Counted from the first letter of the stretch, positions 23,095-31,521 are shown. The stretch is 35,220 bases of DNA from Streptomyces sp. CBMA156 (GCF_014596515.1 NZ_MSJQ01000235.1:1-35220); one strand, 5' to 3'. Made by a program: numbers and translations. Notes: generated by a model not told the origin, from the sequence alone.

Positions 23095-24630
23095 TCACGA
23101 TGCCCGGCATGACGTCGCCGGAAGGTCCACCTGCTTCGTGTCCCTGCGGGCCCGGTCGCGCCGTTCGTAGCCGCACGGACGGCAGCCTTTTCCGGTGCGG
23201 CGCACGTTGCGCAGGTTCGGTGTGACGACGCTTCCGCACCCGCCGCAGCGGCAGCGCCACGGCCTGATGGTGACGCCCGGGTATGGCTCCAGCGGCTCCA
23301 GGCCGGCCGCACGCATCACTTCCACCGCTTCCTTCACACGGCAGTGCGCACAGCCCGCAGCCGCCTTGAGTGGCCGGCTGACGACCGTCCCACAGGCCAG
23401 ATGCCGCATGGACCACGGCTTCTCGGTACTACCGGGGTAGGGCTGCATCGGCGTGTAGCCCGCGGCCCGGATGCGTTGTATGGCGTCCTCGGCGTTGACC
23501 GGGGTCCGGACGGCGGAGGGGGCGCAGCCGGCACACGGGCGTGTTCCTCTGAGAAGGAGGAAGAGTCTGGCGGTGGCCGTGTGTCCGCAGGCCTTGCGGC
23601 GGACCCGGACCGGTATCCGGGTCGTCTCGAACGGGTGGAGGAGCTCGTAGCCGGCGGCGCGGAGGCGGTCCTCGACGACGGAGTGGTCGAGGCGGGGCCG
23701 ACCGACCGAGGCGCGCCTGCCGGAGGTGTCAACGGTGGTCGTCCTGGCCGCGGTCCGGCAGCCGGGGCAGAGAGTTTCCTTCTTCTCGATGCCCTGTTCT
23801 CTGCGGGCACGGTTGGAACGGTGGGCCGCACGCAGTTTGTCCAGTGTTCGGACGCAGACGTGGCCGCACGCGATGTGCCGGACTCTCCAGGCGAGGGTGA
23901 CGCCGCCGGGGTAGGGCTCAGCGGGCTCGTAGCCGTAGGCTCGCAGCCGGTCCACGGCAGCCGTCTCACTGAGCGGGACGCGGCTGTTCGGCCGAGCCCC
24001 GGGGCGGCTGCCAGGGCCGTTTCCCCGGGGTGCACAGCCGGGGCACCTGTCGTGGGTGAGTTCGTCGAGCGGCTTGGCGACGATGTGGCCGCACGCTGTG
24101 TGGCGCACGTGCCAGGGCGCGGTTCGGCTGTTGGGGTAGGGGTGAACCGGGGTATAGCCGAGGCCGGTCAGCTCGGCCTGGGCGGCTCTGGCAGCCGGGT
24201 CACAGCTGGTGCAGTGGCCGAGGAATCCTCGTAGGGCGTGGTGTTCGACCGATCCGCAGGTTCGGTGCCGCATACGCCATGGTCGGTCGGTTGAGCCGGG
24301 GTAGGGGGTGAGGGGCTCCCATCCGTCGGTGTTCAGACGTTTGACGGCTTCGTCTGGTGTCAGGTCGTAGGTCCGCGTGGTGGGGGCCTTGCGGTTGGCG
24401 GAGCGCGGGTGGCAGACACGGCACGGCCGCCGGAGAACGGAGAGATCGGCGAGGAGGCCCCGGTCGTGATGGCCGCACGTCATGTGGCGGACGTGCACGG
24501 GAACGGTGGAACCCTCGTACGGCTTGGTGAGTTCGAGCCCGGCCGCCCGTAGACGGGCCGCGACCTCGTCCTGTGTGAGCCGTCGCCGGCCTCTGCGCCG
24601 GGTCGACGGGTCGGTGTTCGTGCTGGTCAT
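23095..24630 (-). CDS. Protein of seven tandem zinc-ribbon repeats
   Basis: A 511-residue protein composed almost wholly of seven repeats of 53-75 residues at about 20-74, 90-144, 148-200, 220-292, 314-370, 378-431 and 432-488. Each repeat has a short helix (EAVDRLRAAGYEPL-like), PYPGS, PWRVRH, then CGH, a variable stretch, and CxxC. The likely zinc ligands are HxxC plus CxxC: His49/Cys52 with Cys70/Cys73 in repeat 1, and so on. Repeat 5 has Arg in place of the His. Repeat 7 has CxxC twice (462/465 and 483/486). The N-terminus is very basic. The module resembles treble-clef/zinc-ribbon units of phage and homing-endonuclease accessory domains, but I know no named family with seven copies. Nucleic-acid binding is the likely role. 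AAGGAG lies 11 nt before ATG at 24630; an ATG at 24690 would add 20 residues. Confidence 0.8.
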   Translation of the reverse strand: MTSTNTDPSTRRRGRRRLTQDEVAARLRAAGLELTKPYEGSTVPVHVRHMTCGHHDRGLLADLSVLRRPCRVCHPRSANRKAPTTRTYDLTPDEAVKRLNTDGWEPLTPYPGSTDRPWRMRHRTCGSVEHHALRGFLGHCTSCDPAARAAQAELTGLGYTPVHPYPNSRTAPWHVRHTACGHIVAKPLDELTHDRCPGCAPRGNGPGSRPGARPNSRVPLSETAAVDRLRAYGYEPAEPYPGGVTLAWRVRHIACGHVCVRTLDKLRAAHRSNRARREQGIEKKETLCPGCRTAARTTTVDTSGRRASVGRPRLDHSVVEDRLRAAGYELLHPFETTRIPVRVRRKACGHTATARLFLLLRGTRPCAGCAPSAVRTPVNAEDAIQRIRAAGYTPMQPYPGSTEKPWSMRHLACGTVVSRPLKAAAGCAHCRVKEAVEVMRAAGLEPLEPYPGVTIRPWRCRCGGCGSVVTPNLRNVRRTGKGCRPCGYERRDRARRDTKQVDLPATSCRAS

Positions 24631-24835
24631 CGTGGACGGTGCTCCTTGTCGGCGCAGGATTTCGGCATCGGAACGGCCGAGGGTCGGCACCCACCGGACG
24701 GTGCGCGGCGTGCGCCCTCATGGGCTGTCGCGGCCTTCAGGTCCGGCTGTTCGGCGGGGAGTCCGTGAGAGCTCGCCGTGCCATGCCCCGGGCGGGTGGC
24801 GTTCCTGGAACCGGCAGACCGGAGTGCGGATGCGG

Positions 24836-25684
24836 TCATGGCATGTCCTGGTGATCGACCGGCAGCAGCGGGTTGCCAACGTGGATGATGCCGCCGAACT
24901 CGACCAGTGCGGCCCGCTGTCCACCGGCAGGTGCCGGGACCCGCCCTGTGGCCGGCCACGCATGCCCGGCCACAGGGCTGGGCGGGCCGAGCAGCGGGTG
25001 CGGGGCGAGCGCGGCGGTGATCTCGGCGCTGCTGCGCACCAGCCCCCACCGGCCGCGGGTGCGCTCGGTCAACAAATCGTTGACGGTCCCTCGCAGGAGC
25101 TCGTCGTCGAGCGTCCACTGGGAGACGGCGAGCACGCTCCCCCGGGGAAGGCGCCCGACGAGGTCGGAGACCAGAGCCGCGAGGTCGTGGAGGGGCGCGG
25201 TGTGCGCGGCAGAGACGAGGAGCGCGCACACCGGCCGTTCCCAGGTGACACGGCAGCGCAGATCCGGGTGGTCGAGTACGTCAGCGCAGAGGTACGACGC
25301 CGCGATCACCGGGGTGCGATCGCTGACGTCGAGTGAGGTCCGGGCATATGCGAGCGCCCACTCGTCGTGCTCCACGGACACCACCAGCGCGTCGGGATCG
25401 TGGGACTGCACGGTCCTGTACAGATAGGGGTTTTGGGGAACCCCGCAGCCGAGGTCGACAATCTGCCGGATTCCCCTGTCCACGGCCGCCCTGGCGACCT
25501 CGACCTTGAACTCGACGGCGTCGCATACGGCGGCGCGCACGCCGTCCACGAGTCCGGAGAGCTCGTCGGCCAAGACCTGGTCGGCGGAGTGGTTCAGTTC
25601 CTGACCGGCGAGGCGATTGGTCATCCTCAGCCCGTTCGGTATCTGGTTGTCCCAGGTACAGGTTCCGGCGTGCATTCTGCTCAT
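24836..25684 (-). CDS. DUF574 (Methyltransf_19) methyltransferase, divergent N-terminus
   Basis: A 282-residue SAM-dependent methyltransferase-like protein. IRQIVDLGCGVPQNPYLYRTV (SAM motif I, DLGCG at 77-81), then ALVVSVEHDEWALAYARTSL (motif II acidic loop) and GRLPRGSVLAVSQWTLDDE match the DUF574 family. The family's usual N-terminal YDYxLGGKDxF motif is replaced by TWDNQIPNGLRMTNRLAG, so substrate recognition may differ. AGAGG lies 8 nt before ATG. It lies 104 bases downstream of the second DUF574 gene, probably in the same transcript. DUF574 proteins often sit beside XRE regulators in Streptomyces; their substrates are unknown. Confidence 0.85.
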   Translation of the reverse strand: MSRMHAGTCTWDNQIPNGLRMTNRLAGQELNHSADQVLADELSGLVDGVRAAVCDAVEFKVEVARAAVDRGIRQIVDLGCGVPQNPYLYRTVQSHDPDALVVSVEHDEWALAYARTSLDVSDRTPVIAASYLCADVLDHPDLRCRVTWERPVCALLVSAAHTAPLHDLAALVSDLVGRLPRGSVLAVSQWTLDDELLRGTVNDLLTERTRGRWGLVRSSAEITAALAPHPLLGPPSPVAGHAWPATGRVPAPAGGQRAALVEFGGIIHVGNPLLPVDHQDMP

Positions 25685-25788
25685 GGACAGGGCCTCTTCA
25701 CGGACGGTTCCTTCGACGTGCTGGCCGCTCGGTGCGGCGACCGATGGTGCGCAGGTCAGTGGGGCACGGGCAGGACGCACGGCGGGCA

Positions 25789-26631
25789 TCAGGCCCAGGC
25801 CCGGACGCGGACCAGGGCCCCGTACTCGAAGACCGCCGGGGCCGGGCCCGCCATGGGAAGGTTCGCGTGGGTGGGCAGGGTACGTCCGACCGCCGACCAC
25901 GCGGTGACGTCCCCGGGCCGGGGACCGACCCTCTCCAAGCCCAGCAACGCCTTGGCCAGGTCGCCGGGCGCGCGGACCCTGCCCCAGCGGCCGTCCGTAG
26001 CCTCGTGCATCAGCCGGGTCAGCCGCCTGCGGTGCCGACGGGCGGGTGCGGCCAGGTGGGACAACGCCAGCAAGCTCCCCGGCGCCATACAGGCGGTGAT
26101 ACCCCCCACGAGCGCCGACAGGTCGGGTGCGGGATGCTGGTGATGGAGGCCGGTGAGCAGCACCGCGACCGGCTGCGCGAGATCGATGACATCCCGCACC
26201 CTCGGATCGTCGAGGATCTCCGGACCCAGCTGCTCCCGGAACAGGGTCACGACCGGCGCGTCGGCGTGCACCAGCATCTCGGTCCGGGTGTAGACGGTCC
26301 GGTCCGTGCAGACCAGCACCACGGGAGCACCGGCGTTGTGCTGCTGGACCGTCTCCCAACCGAGGACGCCCCGGATCGCCGGGGCGTAGGGGTATCCGTG
26401 TCCCAGGTGCAGGACCTGCGTGATGCCCGCGTCGGCGAGATGCTCCAGCACCCGGAACTCGAAGTCGGCGCCCGCGAGGGACGCGCGGGCGGTGCCGGGT
26501 ACAGCGGCCTCGATGGCCTGCGCGGCGAGGCGGTCCGGCGCGAAGCTGGCGGTGCCGGAGGTCCAGGAGTCCGCCATGCGGAAGGCGCAGGGCACCGAGA
26601 CGTCCGGACGTTCGGCGGGTGTGGCGGTCAT
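25789..26631 (-). CDS. DUF574-like protein with degenerate SAM motif
   Basis: A 280-residue paralogue of the neighbouring methyltransferases. The fold pattern is kept: FEFRVLEHLADAGITQVLHLG, AAIEA helices, EILDDPRVRDVIDLAQPVAVLL (the DUF574 middle block) and ACMAPGSLLALSHLAAPARR. Motif I reads HLGHGYP (75-81) instead of DLGCGLP: the first Asp and the Cys are lost, while the glycines remain. The acidic residue after strand 2 is also replaced (VLVCTDRTVYTR keeps one Asp). It may bind SAM weakly or have become a regulatory partner. Its ATG overlaps the LuxR-type gene stop (ATGA), so it is co-translated with that regulator. Confidence 0.75.
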   Translation of the reverse strand: MTATPAERPDVSVPCAFRMADSWTSGTASFAPDRLAAQAIEAAVPGTARASLAGADFEFRVLEHLADAGITQVLHLGHGYPYAPAIRGVLGWETVQQHNAGAPVVLVCTDRTVYTRTEMLVHADAPVVTLFREQLGPEILDDPRVRDVIDLAQPVAVLLTGLHHQHPAPDLSALVGGITACMAPGSLLALSHLAAPARRHRRRLTRLMHEATDGRWGRVRAPGDLAKALLGLERVGPRPGDVTAWSAVGRTLPTHANLPMAGPAPAVFEYGALVRVRAWA

Positions 26632-27383
26632 GGGCGGGGCCCTTCAAGAGGCGGGGAGGAGTCGGGGTTCAGGAGACGGTGTCGGCGGGCGATCGCGACC
26701 GCGTGCGGGCGGCTGTCGGCATCGAGTTTGGTGATGACCCGCTGGATGTGGCTGCGGGTCGTGGTCGGGCTGATACCGAGACGCCGGGAGATGCCGTCGG
26801 TGTCCAGCCCGTCGGCCGCGCCTTGCAGCGCCTGCCGTTCCCGTTTGGTGAGCAGGACGGCGAACCGCGTGCCCTCGTCTGCCCCGGGACGGCTGTCAGC
26901 CGCCTCCAGCGCCTGGTGCAGCAGAGCGGAGCCGATCGCCGCATGGCCGGACAGGAGCAGCGTGAGCGCTTCGTGGGCCTCGTCCACGCCCGCGTCGTGG
27001 GGCAGATATCCGTCCGCCCCCGCCAGCAGGGCACCGAAGGCCACCGTGCCGTCGTGCGGTCCGACGGCGAGGGCCGCAGCCGCCGGCAGCGCCCGCTTCA
27101 GGTGCTGGATCCGTGCCTCGCACGATGTCTGGCCGTCGACGGCGAGTACCAGGACGTCGGCCCGGTCGCCGGGCCGGGCCGGGCCGGCGATCCAGCCGTG
27201 GAGGCGCAGCGCGACGGTCAGGGATTCTGCCTGCAGGAGCGGCGCCGCGATGGCGATGCGAGGCCCGGGGCGGGCGGGACGCGCCCTGGCGAGGAGCGTG
27301 TACCCTGATCGGCGTCCGGTCGTCGGCGGGAGCTGTTCGCGGTACACGTAGCCACCGGAGGGCCGGGCGGCCGTGACGGTCAC
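26628..27383 (-). CDS. LuxR-type regulator with atypical receiver-like domain
   Basis: A 251-residue protein ending in a LuxR-family helix-turn-helix at about 183-245 (LTKRERQALQGAADGLDTDG, ISRRLGISPTTTRSHIQRVI, KLDADSRPHAV). The N-terminal 160 residues follow a receiver fold (IAIAAPLLQAESLTVALRLHG, DVLVLAVDG, ALLAGADGYLPHDAG), but the acidic pair at the start is absent and no clear phosphoacceptor Asp follows the third strand. It is therefore probably not a classical phosphorylated response regulator. No histidine kinase gene is nearby. The GTG start overlaps the stop of the 46-residue ORF (GTGA), and the gene overlaps the next methyltransferase-like gene. Local regulation of this array is plausible. 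Confidence 0.82.
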   Translation of the reverse strand: MTVTAARPSGGYVYREQLPPTTGRRSGYTLLARARPARPGPRIAIAAPLLQAESLTVALRLHGWIAGPARPGDRADVLVLAVDGQTSCEARIQHLKRALPAAAALAVGPHDGTVAFGALLAGADGYLPHDAGVDEAHEALTLLLSGHAAIGSALLHQALEAADSRPGADEGTRFAVLLTKRERQALQGAADGLDTDGISRRLGISPTTTRSHIQRVITKLDADSRPHAVAIARRHRLLNPDSSPPLEGPRP

Positions 27384-27520
27384 AGGACGGCTCCGGGCGA
27401 CGCGGTCAGACCGTCACTCAGGTCGATCATCAGGCCGTTGACGGCCCATCGCAGGCGGTTCACGAGGCCCGGCCCGTCCGCCACGGCGCGCTCCGCGCCC
27501 TCTCCCGGGTCGATGGTCAC
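27380..27520 (-). CDS. 46-residue ORF overlapping both neighbours
   Basis: A short ORF starting at GTG 27520, which overlaps the Nudix-like gene stop (GTGA), and ending at a TGA that overlaps the LuxR-type start (GTGA). The product has an acidic start (TIDPGEGAERAVADGPG), a central NRLRWAVNGLMIDLSDGL and a C-terminal TASPGAVL, with no Cys. Third-position GC fits coding. Its position within an unbroken series of four-base overlaps is the main evidence that it is translated. It may be a small regulatory peptide, or serve only to couple translation. I recognise no family. Confidence 0.6.
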   Translation of the reverse strand: MTIDPGEGAERAVADGPGLVNRLRWAVNGLMIDLSDGLTASPGAVL

Positions 27521-28500
27521 CAGGGCATCCCTTCGGCGGGCACGGCGACGACGGGCCGGCGGTCGGGCAGTTGCGCGGCCCCGGGCAGGTCGACCGTCCG
27601 GCACGCCTCCTCCAGTTCCCTGCGGCAGACCTGGCCCGCGCACAGGTCCAGGACCTGCTCGGGGGTCACCAGCAGCCGCTGGATCCGCGAGCCGGGCGCC
27701 ATCGCGAGAGCGGGCCCGGGCAGGAAGCCGACTGCGCGGACGCCGGCGCCGCGGCGGCCGATGACCGTGACGCCCTTGACGAAGGCGTGGACGCCGCCGG
27801 CGCACACGCGGCGCAGGGCCGCTTCCGGGACGTCCGCCTCGCCGGGCTCGAGGGGGCCGCCGGGCAACGCGGTCTGACCGGTCTCCAGGTCGTGGCAGAG
27901 CAGGACGAGGCCGGCCGTGTGCCAGAGCCAGCCGTGGACCTCCGTCCCGGCCTCCGCCTCGCCGCCGCGGCCGTCCCGCTCCCACGAGGCAGGGACGGGG
28001 GCCCGGGTGCGGGCGAGCACCCCGTGCACGTCCAGCACACCGGGGTGGCGCAGGCTGCCCTGGACGAGTTCGGCTGTGCGGCCTTCGACCCGGGCGTGAA
28101 GTAGAGCCAGGATGCGCCTGGCGGCGCCCGGTGCGTGGGCCGCGAGATCGGCGGGGGCGACCAGGAGCGGTGCGCCGCGGCGGCCGTCGTCAAGCGTGCC
28201 GGTCTGGGCGTCGGTCAGGGGCGGGTGGTCGTAGGTGACGAGGGTCTGGGCGCCGGCGGGGTGCCAGTCCATGGCGAGCAGCCGTCCGGGGAGCAGATGG
28301 GCCAGTCCGGTCACGGCTTCGGCGCCTCGCCGGGCGGCCGCGTAGGGCGCCTCACCGGGCGGCACGGGACCTCGCGGCAGGTCCGGGTCCGTGCCGTCCG
28401 GACCGGGGGCGAGCAGCACTCGGCCCCGCAGGTCGGTCAGCAGCAGCTCGGCGTGCGTGGCCGGTGAGGCGGACAGCGCGGGGATTCTGGCAGTGCTCAT
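27517..28500 (-). CDS. Degenerate double-Nudix-like protein
   Basis: A 327-residue protein that reads as two Nudix-fold halves with inactive boxes. The first half has LLLTDLRGRVLLAPGPDG, then LPRGPVPPGEAPYAAARRGA with EAVTGL, which has the shape of a Nudix box but Arg-Gly-Ala-Glu-Ala where REVxEE is needed. The second half has GLVLLCHDLETGQTALPGG, then LEPGEADVPEAALRRVCAGG, again without the metal-binding glutamates. Both keep the surrounding strands. It could be a sensor of nucleotide-type ligands, as in NrtR-like Nudix domains, but it has no DNA-binding domain of its own. ATG at 28500 overlaps the preceding methyltransferase stop, and its own stop overlaps the 46-residue ORF. Confidence 0.7.
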   Translation of the reverse strand: MSTARIPALSASPATHAELLLTDLRGRVLLAPGPDGTDPDLPRGPVPPGEAPYAAARRGAEAVTGLAHLLPGRLLAMDWHPAGAQTLVTYDHPPLTDAQTGTLDDGRRGAPLLVAPADLAAHAPGAARRILALLHARVEGRTAELVQGSLRHPGVLDVHGVLARTRAPVPASWERDGRGGEAEAGTEVHGWLWHTAGLVLLCHDLETGQTALPGGPLEPGEADVPEAALRRVCAGGVHAFVKGVTVIGRRGAGVRAVGFLPGPALAMAPGSRIQRLLVTPEQVLDLCAGQVCRRELEEACRTVDLPGAAQLPDRRPVVAVPAEGMPW

Positions 28501-29549
28501 CGGGGGTCTCCGGCGGGGGGCGCGGTCTTGATGAGGGCATCGGGCAGGGTCAGGCGGGGGCATGCGGGGTGGATCGCGTCGAGCTGGACGGTGCCGGTGG
28601 CGACGGCGGCATAGCCCAGCTGCGCGGCGTTGTGGGCGCCGAACGCGCGAGCGGCGGCGCGCCGTCGCGTGGCGGGTGACGGATCGAGGCGGGCGACGGC
28701 GCCCAGCACGGTGACCGGGCTTGGGCCGGTTTCGCGCAGGGCCGTGCGGACCGCGGGTGCGGGCGGGGGCAGGGTGCTCAGGTCGGTCAGGCCCGGTTCC
28801 AGGAGGGACAGGCCGGCCACGAGCGCCGCCACCTCGTTGTGGGAGCGGATACGTCCCCAGCCGCCCAGGATCTGCTGTCGCATGAGGGCCGAGGCCCGGT
28901 CGGCGGCATGTTCGTCGGCGCTCGCCAGGTGGGTGAGCACGACGAAGCTGCCGGCGGGCATGAGGGAGGGCAGGTCGGCCAGCAGCGCGGCGGGCAGTGC
29001 CTCGTCGGGCAGCGTCTCCAGGGTGGAGCACAGCAGGACCGCGACCGGCCGGTCCGGGTCGAGGAGCGCCCGGGCCTTCGGGTGTTCGAGGATCGGGTGC
29101 AGCCCGTCGGCGAGGTCGGCTTCGACGACCGCCGTCTGGTCGGTGCGCAGGTAGAGGCGGGCGTGATTGAGGACCAGGGGGTCGTTGTCGACGTAGACCG
29201 TCGTGCTGTCGGCGGCGATGGCCTGCGCGATCTCGTGGACGTTGCGGCGGCTGTGCAGGGGCAGGCCGCAGCCGAGGTCGACGAACTGGCGGATGCCGTG
29301 CTCGCGGACGAGGGCGCCGACGCTGTGCTCAGTGAACGCCCTGGCGTGGAAGGCGAGATCGGGTGCGTTGGAGACCAGCCTCATGAACGCGAGTGCGGTG
29401 GCGCGGTCGACCCGGAAGGAGTCGGAGCCGCCGATGAAGTAGTCGGTGACGCGGCAGGACCTGGCCTGGGTGAGGAGGCCCTCGATGACCTGGTCCACTG
29501 TGGTGCGGTCCGGTGTGCCGGCCGTGGTGGCGGGGGCCGGGGGCGTCAT
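28497..29549 (-). CDS. DUF574 (Methyltransf_19) SAM-dependent methyltransferase
   Basis: A 350-residue protein and the most canonical of the three family members here. VTDYFIGGSDSFRVDRATAL at 35-54 is the family's N-terminal motif. IRQFVDLGCGLPLHSRRNVH carries motif I (DLGCG 91-95). TTVYVDNDPLVLNHARLYL carries the acidic loop that would hold the SAM ribose. HPKARALLDPDRPVAVLLCS and MPAGSFVVLTHLASADEHA complete the domain. A C-terminal extension of about 70 residues (PSPVTVLGAVARLDPSPATR, ending CPRLTLPDALIKTAPP) is not typical and may be an added small domain. The ATG overlaps the GH15 stop (ATGA). The substrate is unknown. Confidence 0.88.
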   Translation of the reverse strand: MTPPAPATTAGTPDRTTVDQVIEGLLTQARSCRVTDYFIGGSDSFRVDRATALAFMRLVSNAPDLAFHARAFTEHSVGALVREHGIRQFVDLGCGLPLHSRRNVHEIAQAIAADSTTVYVDNDPLVLNHARLYLRTDQTAVVEADLADGLHPILEHPKARALLDPDRPVAVLLCSTLETLPDEALPAALLADLPSLMPAGSFVVLTHLASADEHAADRASALMRQQILGGWGRIRSHNEVAALVAGLSLLEPGLTDLSTLPPPAPAVRTALRETGPSPVTVLGAVARLDPSPATRRRAAARAFGAHNAAQLGYAAVATGTVQLDAIHPACPRLTLPDALIKTAPPAGDPR

Positions 29550-31453
29550 GCGGAAGCCTCCGCGTCCAGGGGGCGCCGGTGGCGGGGGACGCGGACCAGC
29601 GGGCTGGGTGCCGTGGGGTCCAGGGCGAGCGCTGCGGAGACCAGCGCCCACAAGGAGAAGCCCTGAGGGAGGTTCCCGGTGAGCTGCTGACGGTCGGCGT
29701 CCCACATCTCCGACAGCACCCCGTGCGGGGTCCGAAGGGCCAGCAGGCGTTCGAACAGGGTGCGGGCCTCCCGGGTGTGGCCGAGCGCCGCGAGGGCCTC
29801 GACCGCGTGGAAGCTGCAGGCGATGAAGGCACCCTCGTCGTCGGTCAGGCCGTCGACCGCGCCGTCCGGGCGCGGCCGGTAACGGCGGACGAACCCGTTG
29901 GCGTCGACCAGGTCCCGCATGACGGCCTCTACAGTGGAGACCAGCCGCTTGTCGTCCGGGGGCAGGACTCCGGCCGGCGCCATCAGCAGGACGGCGGCGT
30001 CCAGTTCACGCCCGCCGTAGTACTGGGTGAACACACCGGCCTGCTCGCTGTAGCCGTTCCGGCACACGGATGCCTTGATCGCCTCGCGCGCCTGCGTCCA
30101 CCGCCCGACCGCGTCGGGGGCGGTGACGGGCACACCGGCCGCGGCCCGGTCGCTGGCCCAGCCGACCAGCAGGTCCAGGCCCTGCCAGCACAGCAGTTTG
30201 CTGTGGACGAAGTGGCGCCAGGGGCCGCGGACTTCCCAGATCCCGGCGTCCTCCAGCCGCCACACCGTGCAGATCCGCTCGCCGAGGGCGACCATCAGCG
30301 CATCCACGTCGGGGTCCGCCGGCATCCCGGCTCGCTCACAGGCCACGAGCGCCTGGATCAGCTCCCCGTAGACGTCGTGCTGCGCCTGTCCGGCTGCGCC
30401 GTTGCCGACCCGCACCGGCGTGGAGCCCGCGTACCCGGGCAGCCAGTCCAGCTCTCGTTCCGTCAGGTCACGGCCGCCGTCGAGCGTGTACATGATGGCG
30501 GCCTGTTCCAGGTCACCGCCGACTGCCCGCACCAGCCACTGCCGCCACCGCGCGGCCTCCTCCAGGAAGCCCAGGCGCACCAGTGCCTCGACGGTGAGCG
30601 CGGAGTCGCGCAGCCAGCAGTAGCGGTAGTCCCAGTTGCGGGCGCCGCCGATCCACTCCGGCACGGAGGTGGTCAGGGCCGCGGCCACCGCGCCGGTTTC
30701 GCGGACCGTCAGCAGCCGCAGCAGTGCGGCGGCGCGCAGGACCGCCTCCCGGTAGGGGCCCTGGTAGGTCAGATGGGAGGCCCAGGACTTCCAGTCCCGG
30801 CGGGTGGCGGTCAGGTCGACGCTCGGCGTCGGGGCGGGCCATGCCGTGGTGCCGGATCCGCCGACGGTCAGGGTCAGCGGGTGCTGCTCCCCCGCAGCGA
30901 CGGTGAACTCCGCGCTCCATCCGCGCCCGGGGGCGGCGGCCGGCTCGTGCCCGGGGCCGTCGAGCAGCAGCGTGACGGACCCGGCGGTCAGCGCCAGGGC
31001 GTCCGTGCCGCCCTGGCGGGCCACCCACCGCACGTGACCGGGCAGGCGTCCGTACCCGAATGCCGGCGCGTAGTGCGAGGCCATCGCGACAGTGCCGGTC
31101 AGACCCTCGACGATCTGGTGGAGGCGGCTGAGGCGAGAGCCCGCGGGCTGGGGCGGCATGAACGACGTCACCCGCACGCTGCCGTCGTCGGTGTCCCACT
31201 CCTGGACCAAAACGAGCGCGTCGCCGTCCCAGGCGCTGCGCGTTGCCCGACCGGTGCCCTGGGGTGCGAGCGTCCAGTGTCCGTGCTCGGGGCCGCCGAG
31301 CAGCGCCGCGAAGTGGGCGCTGCCGTCGAGGGTGTCGCAGCCCCACTCGACGACGCCGGAGGTGGACAGCAGTACAGCGGTGCGGGTGTCGCCCAGTGGC
31401 ACGAGGTCTTCGAGGGCAGTGGCGGCTCTGGTCGCGGAGCGGGGCATGGTCAT
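29546..31453 (-). CDS. GH15 family glucosidase/trehalase-like protein
   Basis: A 635-residue glycoside hydrolase of family 15 (glucoamylase, glucodextranase and actinobacterial trehalase). It has an N-terminal beta-sandwich (residues 1-220) and an (alpha/alpha)6 barrel. IGGARNWDYRYCWLRDSALT, IMYTLDGGRDLTERELDWLP, STPVRVGNGAAGQAQHDVYG, GIWEVRGPWRHFVHSKLLCW (catalytic Glu region) and FSLWALVSAALAL are all conserved, so it should be active. No signal peptide is visible, so it probably acts on cytoplasmic trehalose or maltooligosaccharides. The start is taken at ATG 31453; the ribosome binding site is weak, and ATG 31447 is possible. It stands apart in function from the regulatory genes around it, yet overlaps the methyltransferase gene after it. 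Confidence 0.9.
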   Translation of the reverse strand: MTMPRSATRAATALEDLVPLGDTRTAVLLSTSGVVEWGCDTLDGSAHFAALLGGPEHGHWTLAPQGTGRATRSAWDGDALVLVQEWDTDDGSVRVTSFMPPQPAGSRLSRLHQIVEGLTGTVAMASHYAPAFGYGRLPGHVRWVARQGGTDALALTAGSVTLLLDGPGHEPAAAPGRGWSAEFTVAAGEQHPLTLTVGGSGTTAWPAPTPSVDLTATRRDWKSWASHLTYQGPYREAVLRAAALLRLLTVRETGAVAAALTTSVPEWIGGARNWDYRYCWLRDSALTVEALVRLGFLEEAARWRQWLVRAVGGDLEQAAIMYTLDGGRDLTERELDWLPGYAGSTPVRVGNGAAGQAQHDVYGELIQALVACERAGMPADPDVDALMVALGERICTVWRLEDAGIWEVRGPWRHFVHSKLLCWQGLDLLVGWASDRAAAGVPVTAPDAVGRWTQAREAIKASVCRNGYSEQAGVFTQYYGGRELDAAVLLMAPAGVLPPDDKRLVSTVEAVMRDLVDANGFVRRYRPRPDGAVDGLTDDEGAFIACSFHAVEALAALGHTREARTLFERLLALRTPHGVLSEMWDADRQQLTGNLPQGFSLWALVSAALALDPTAPSPLVRVPRHRRPLDAEASA

Positions 31454-31521
31454 GGTGCTCAAGGGAAGGCGTCCGTTCGCAAGGGTGGTGACCGGCCAGG
31501 GATGTGGAGCCGGGGGTGTGG

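Noticed and set aside
23095..24630. Repeat structure as a possible CRISPR array
   Set aside because: The periodicity is at protein level, with diverged codons and unequal spacing. No short identical DNA repeats with regular spacers exist here or elsewhere in the window.
24836..26647. Single 603-codon frame covering two DUF574 genes
   Set aside because: Its first half is an out-of-frame shadow of the second DUF574 gene. The true third gene starts at the ATG at 25684 with its own ribosome binding site.
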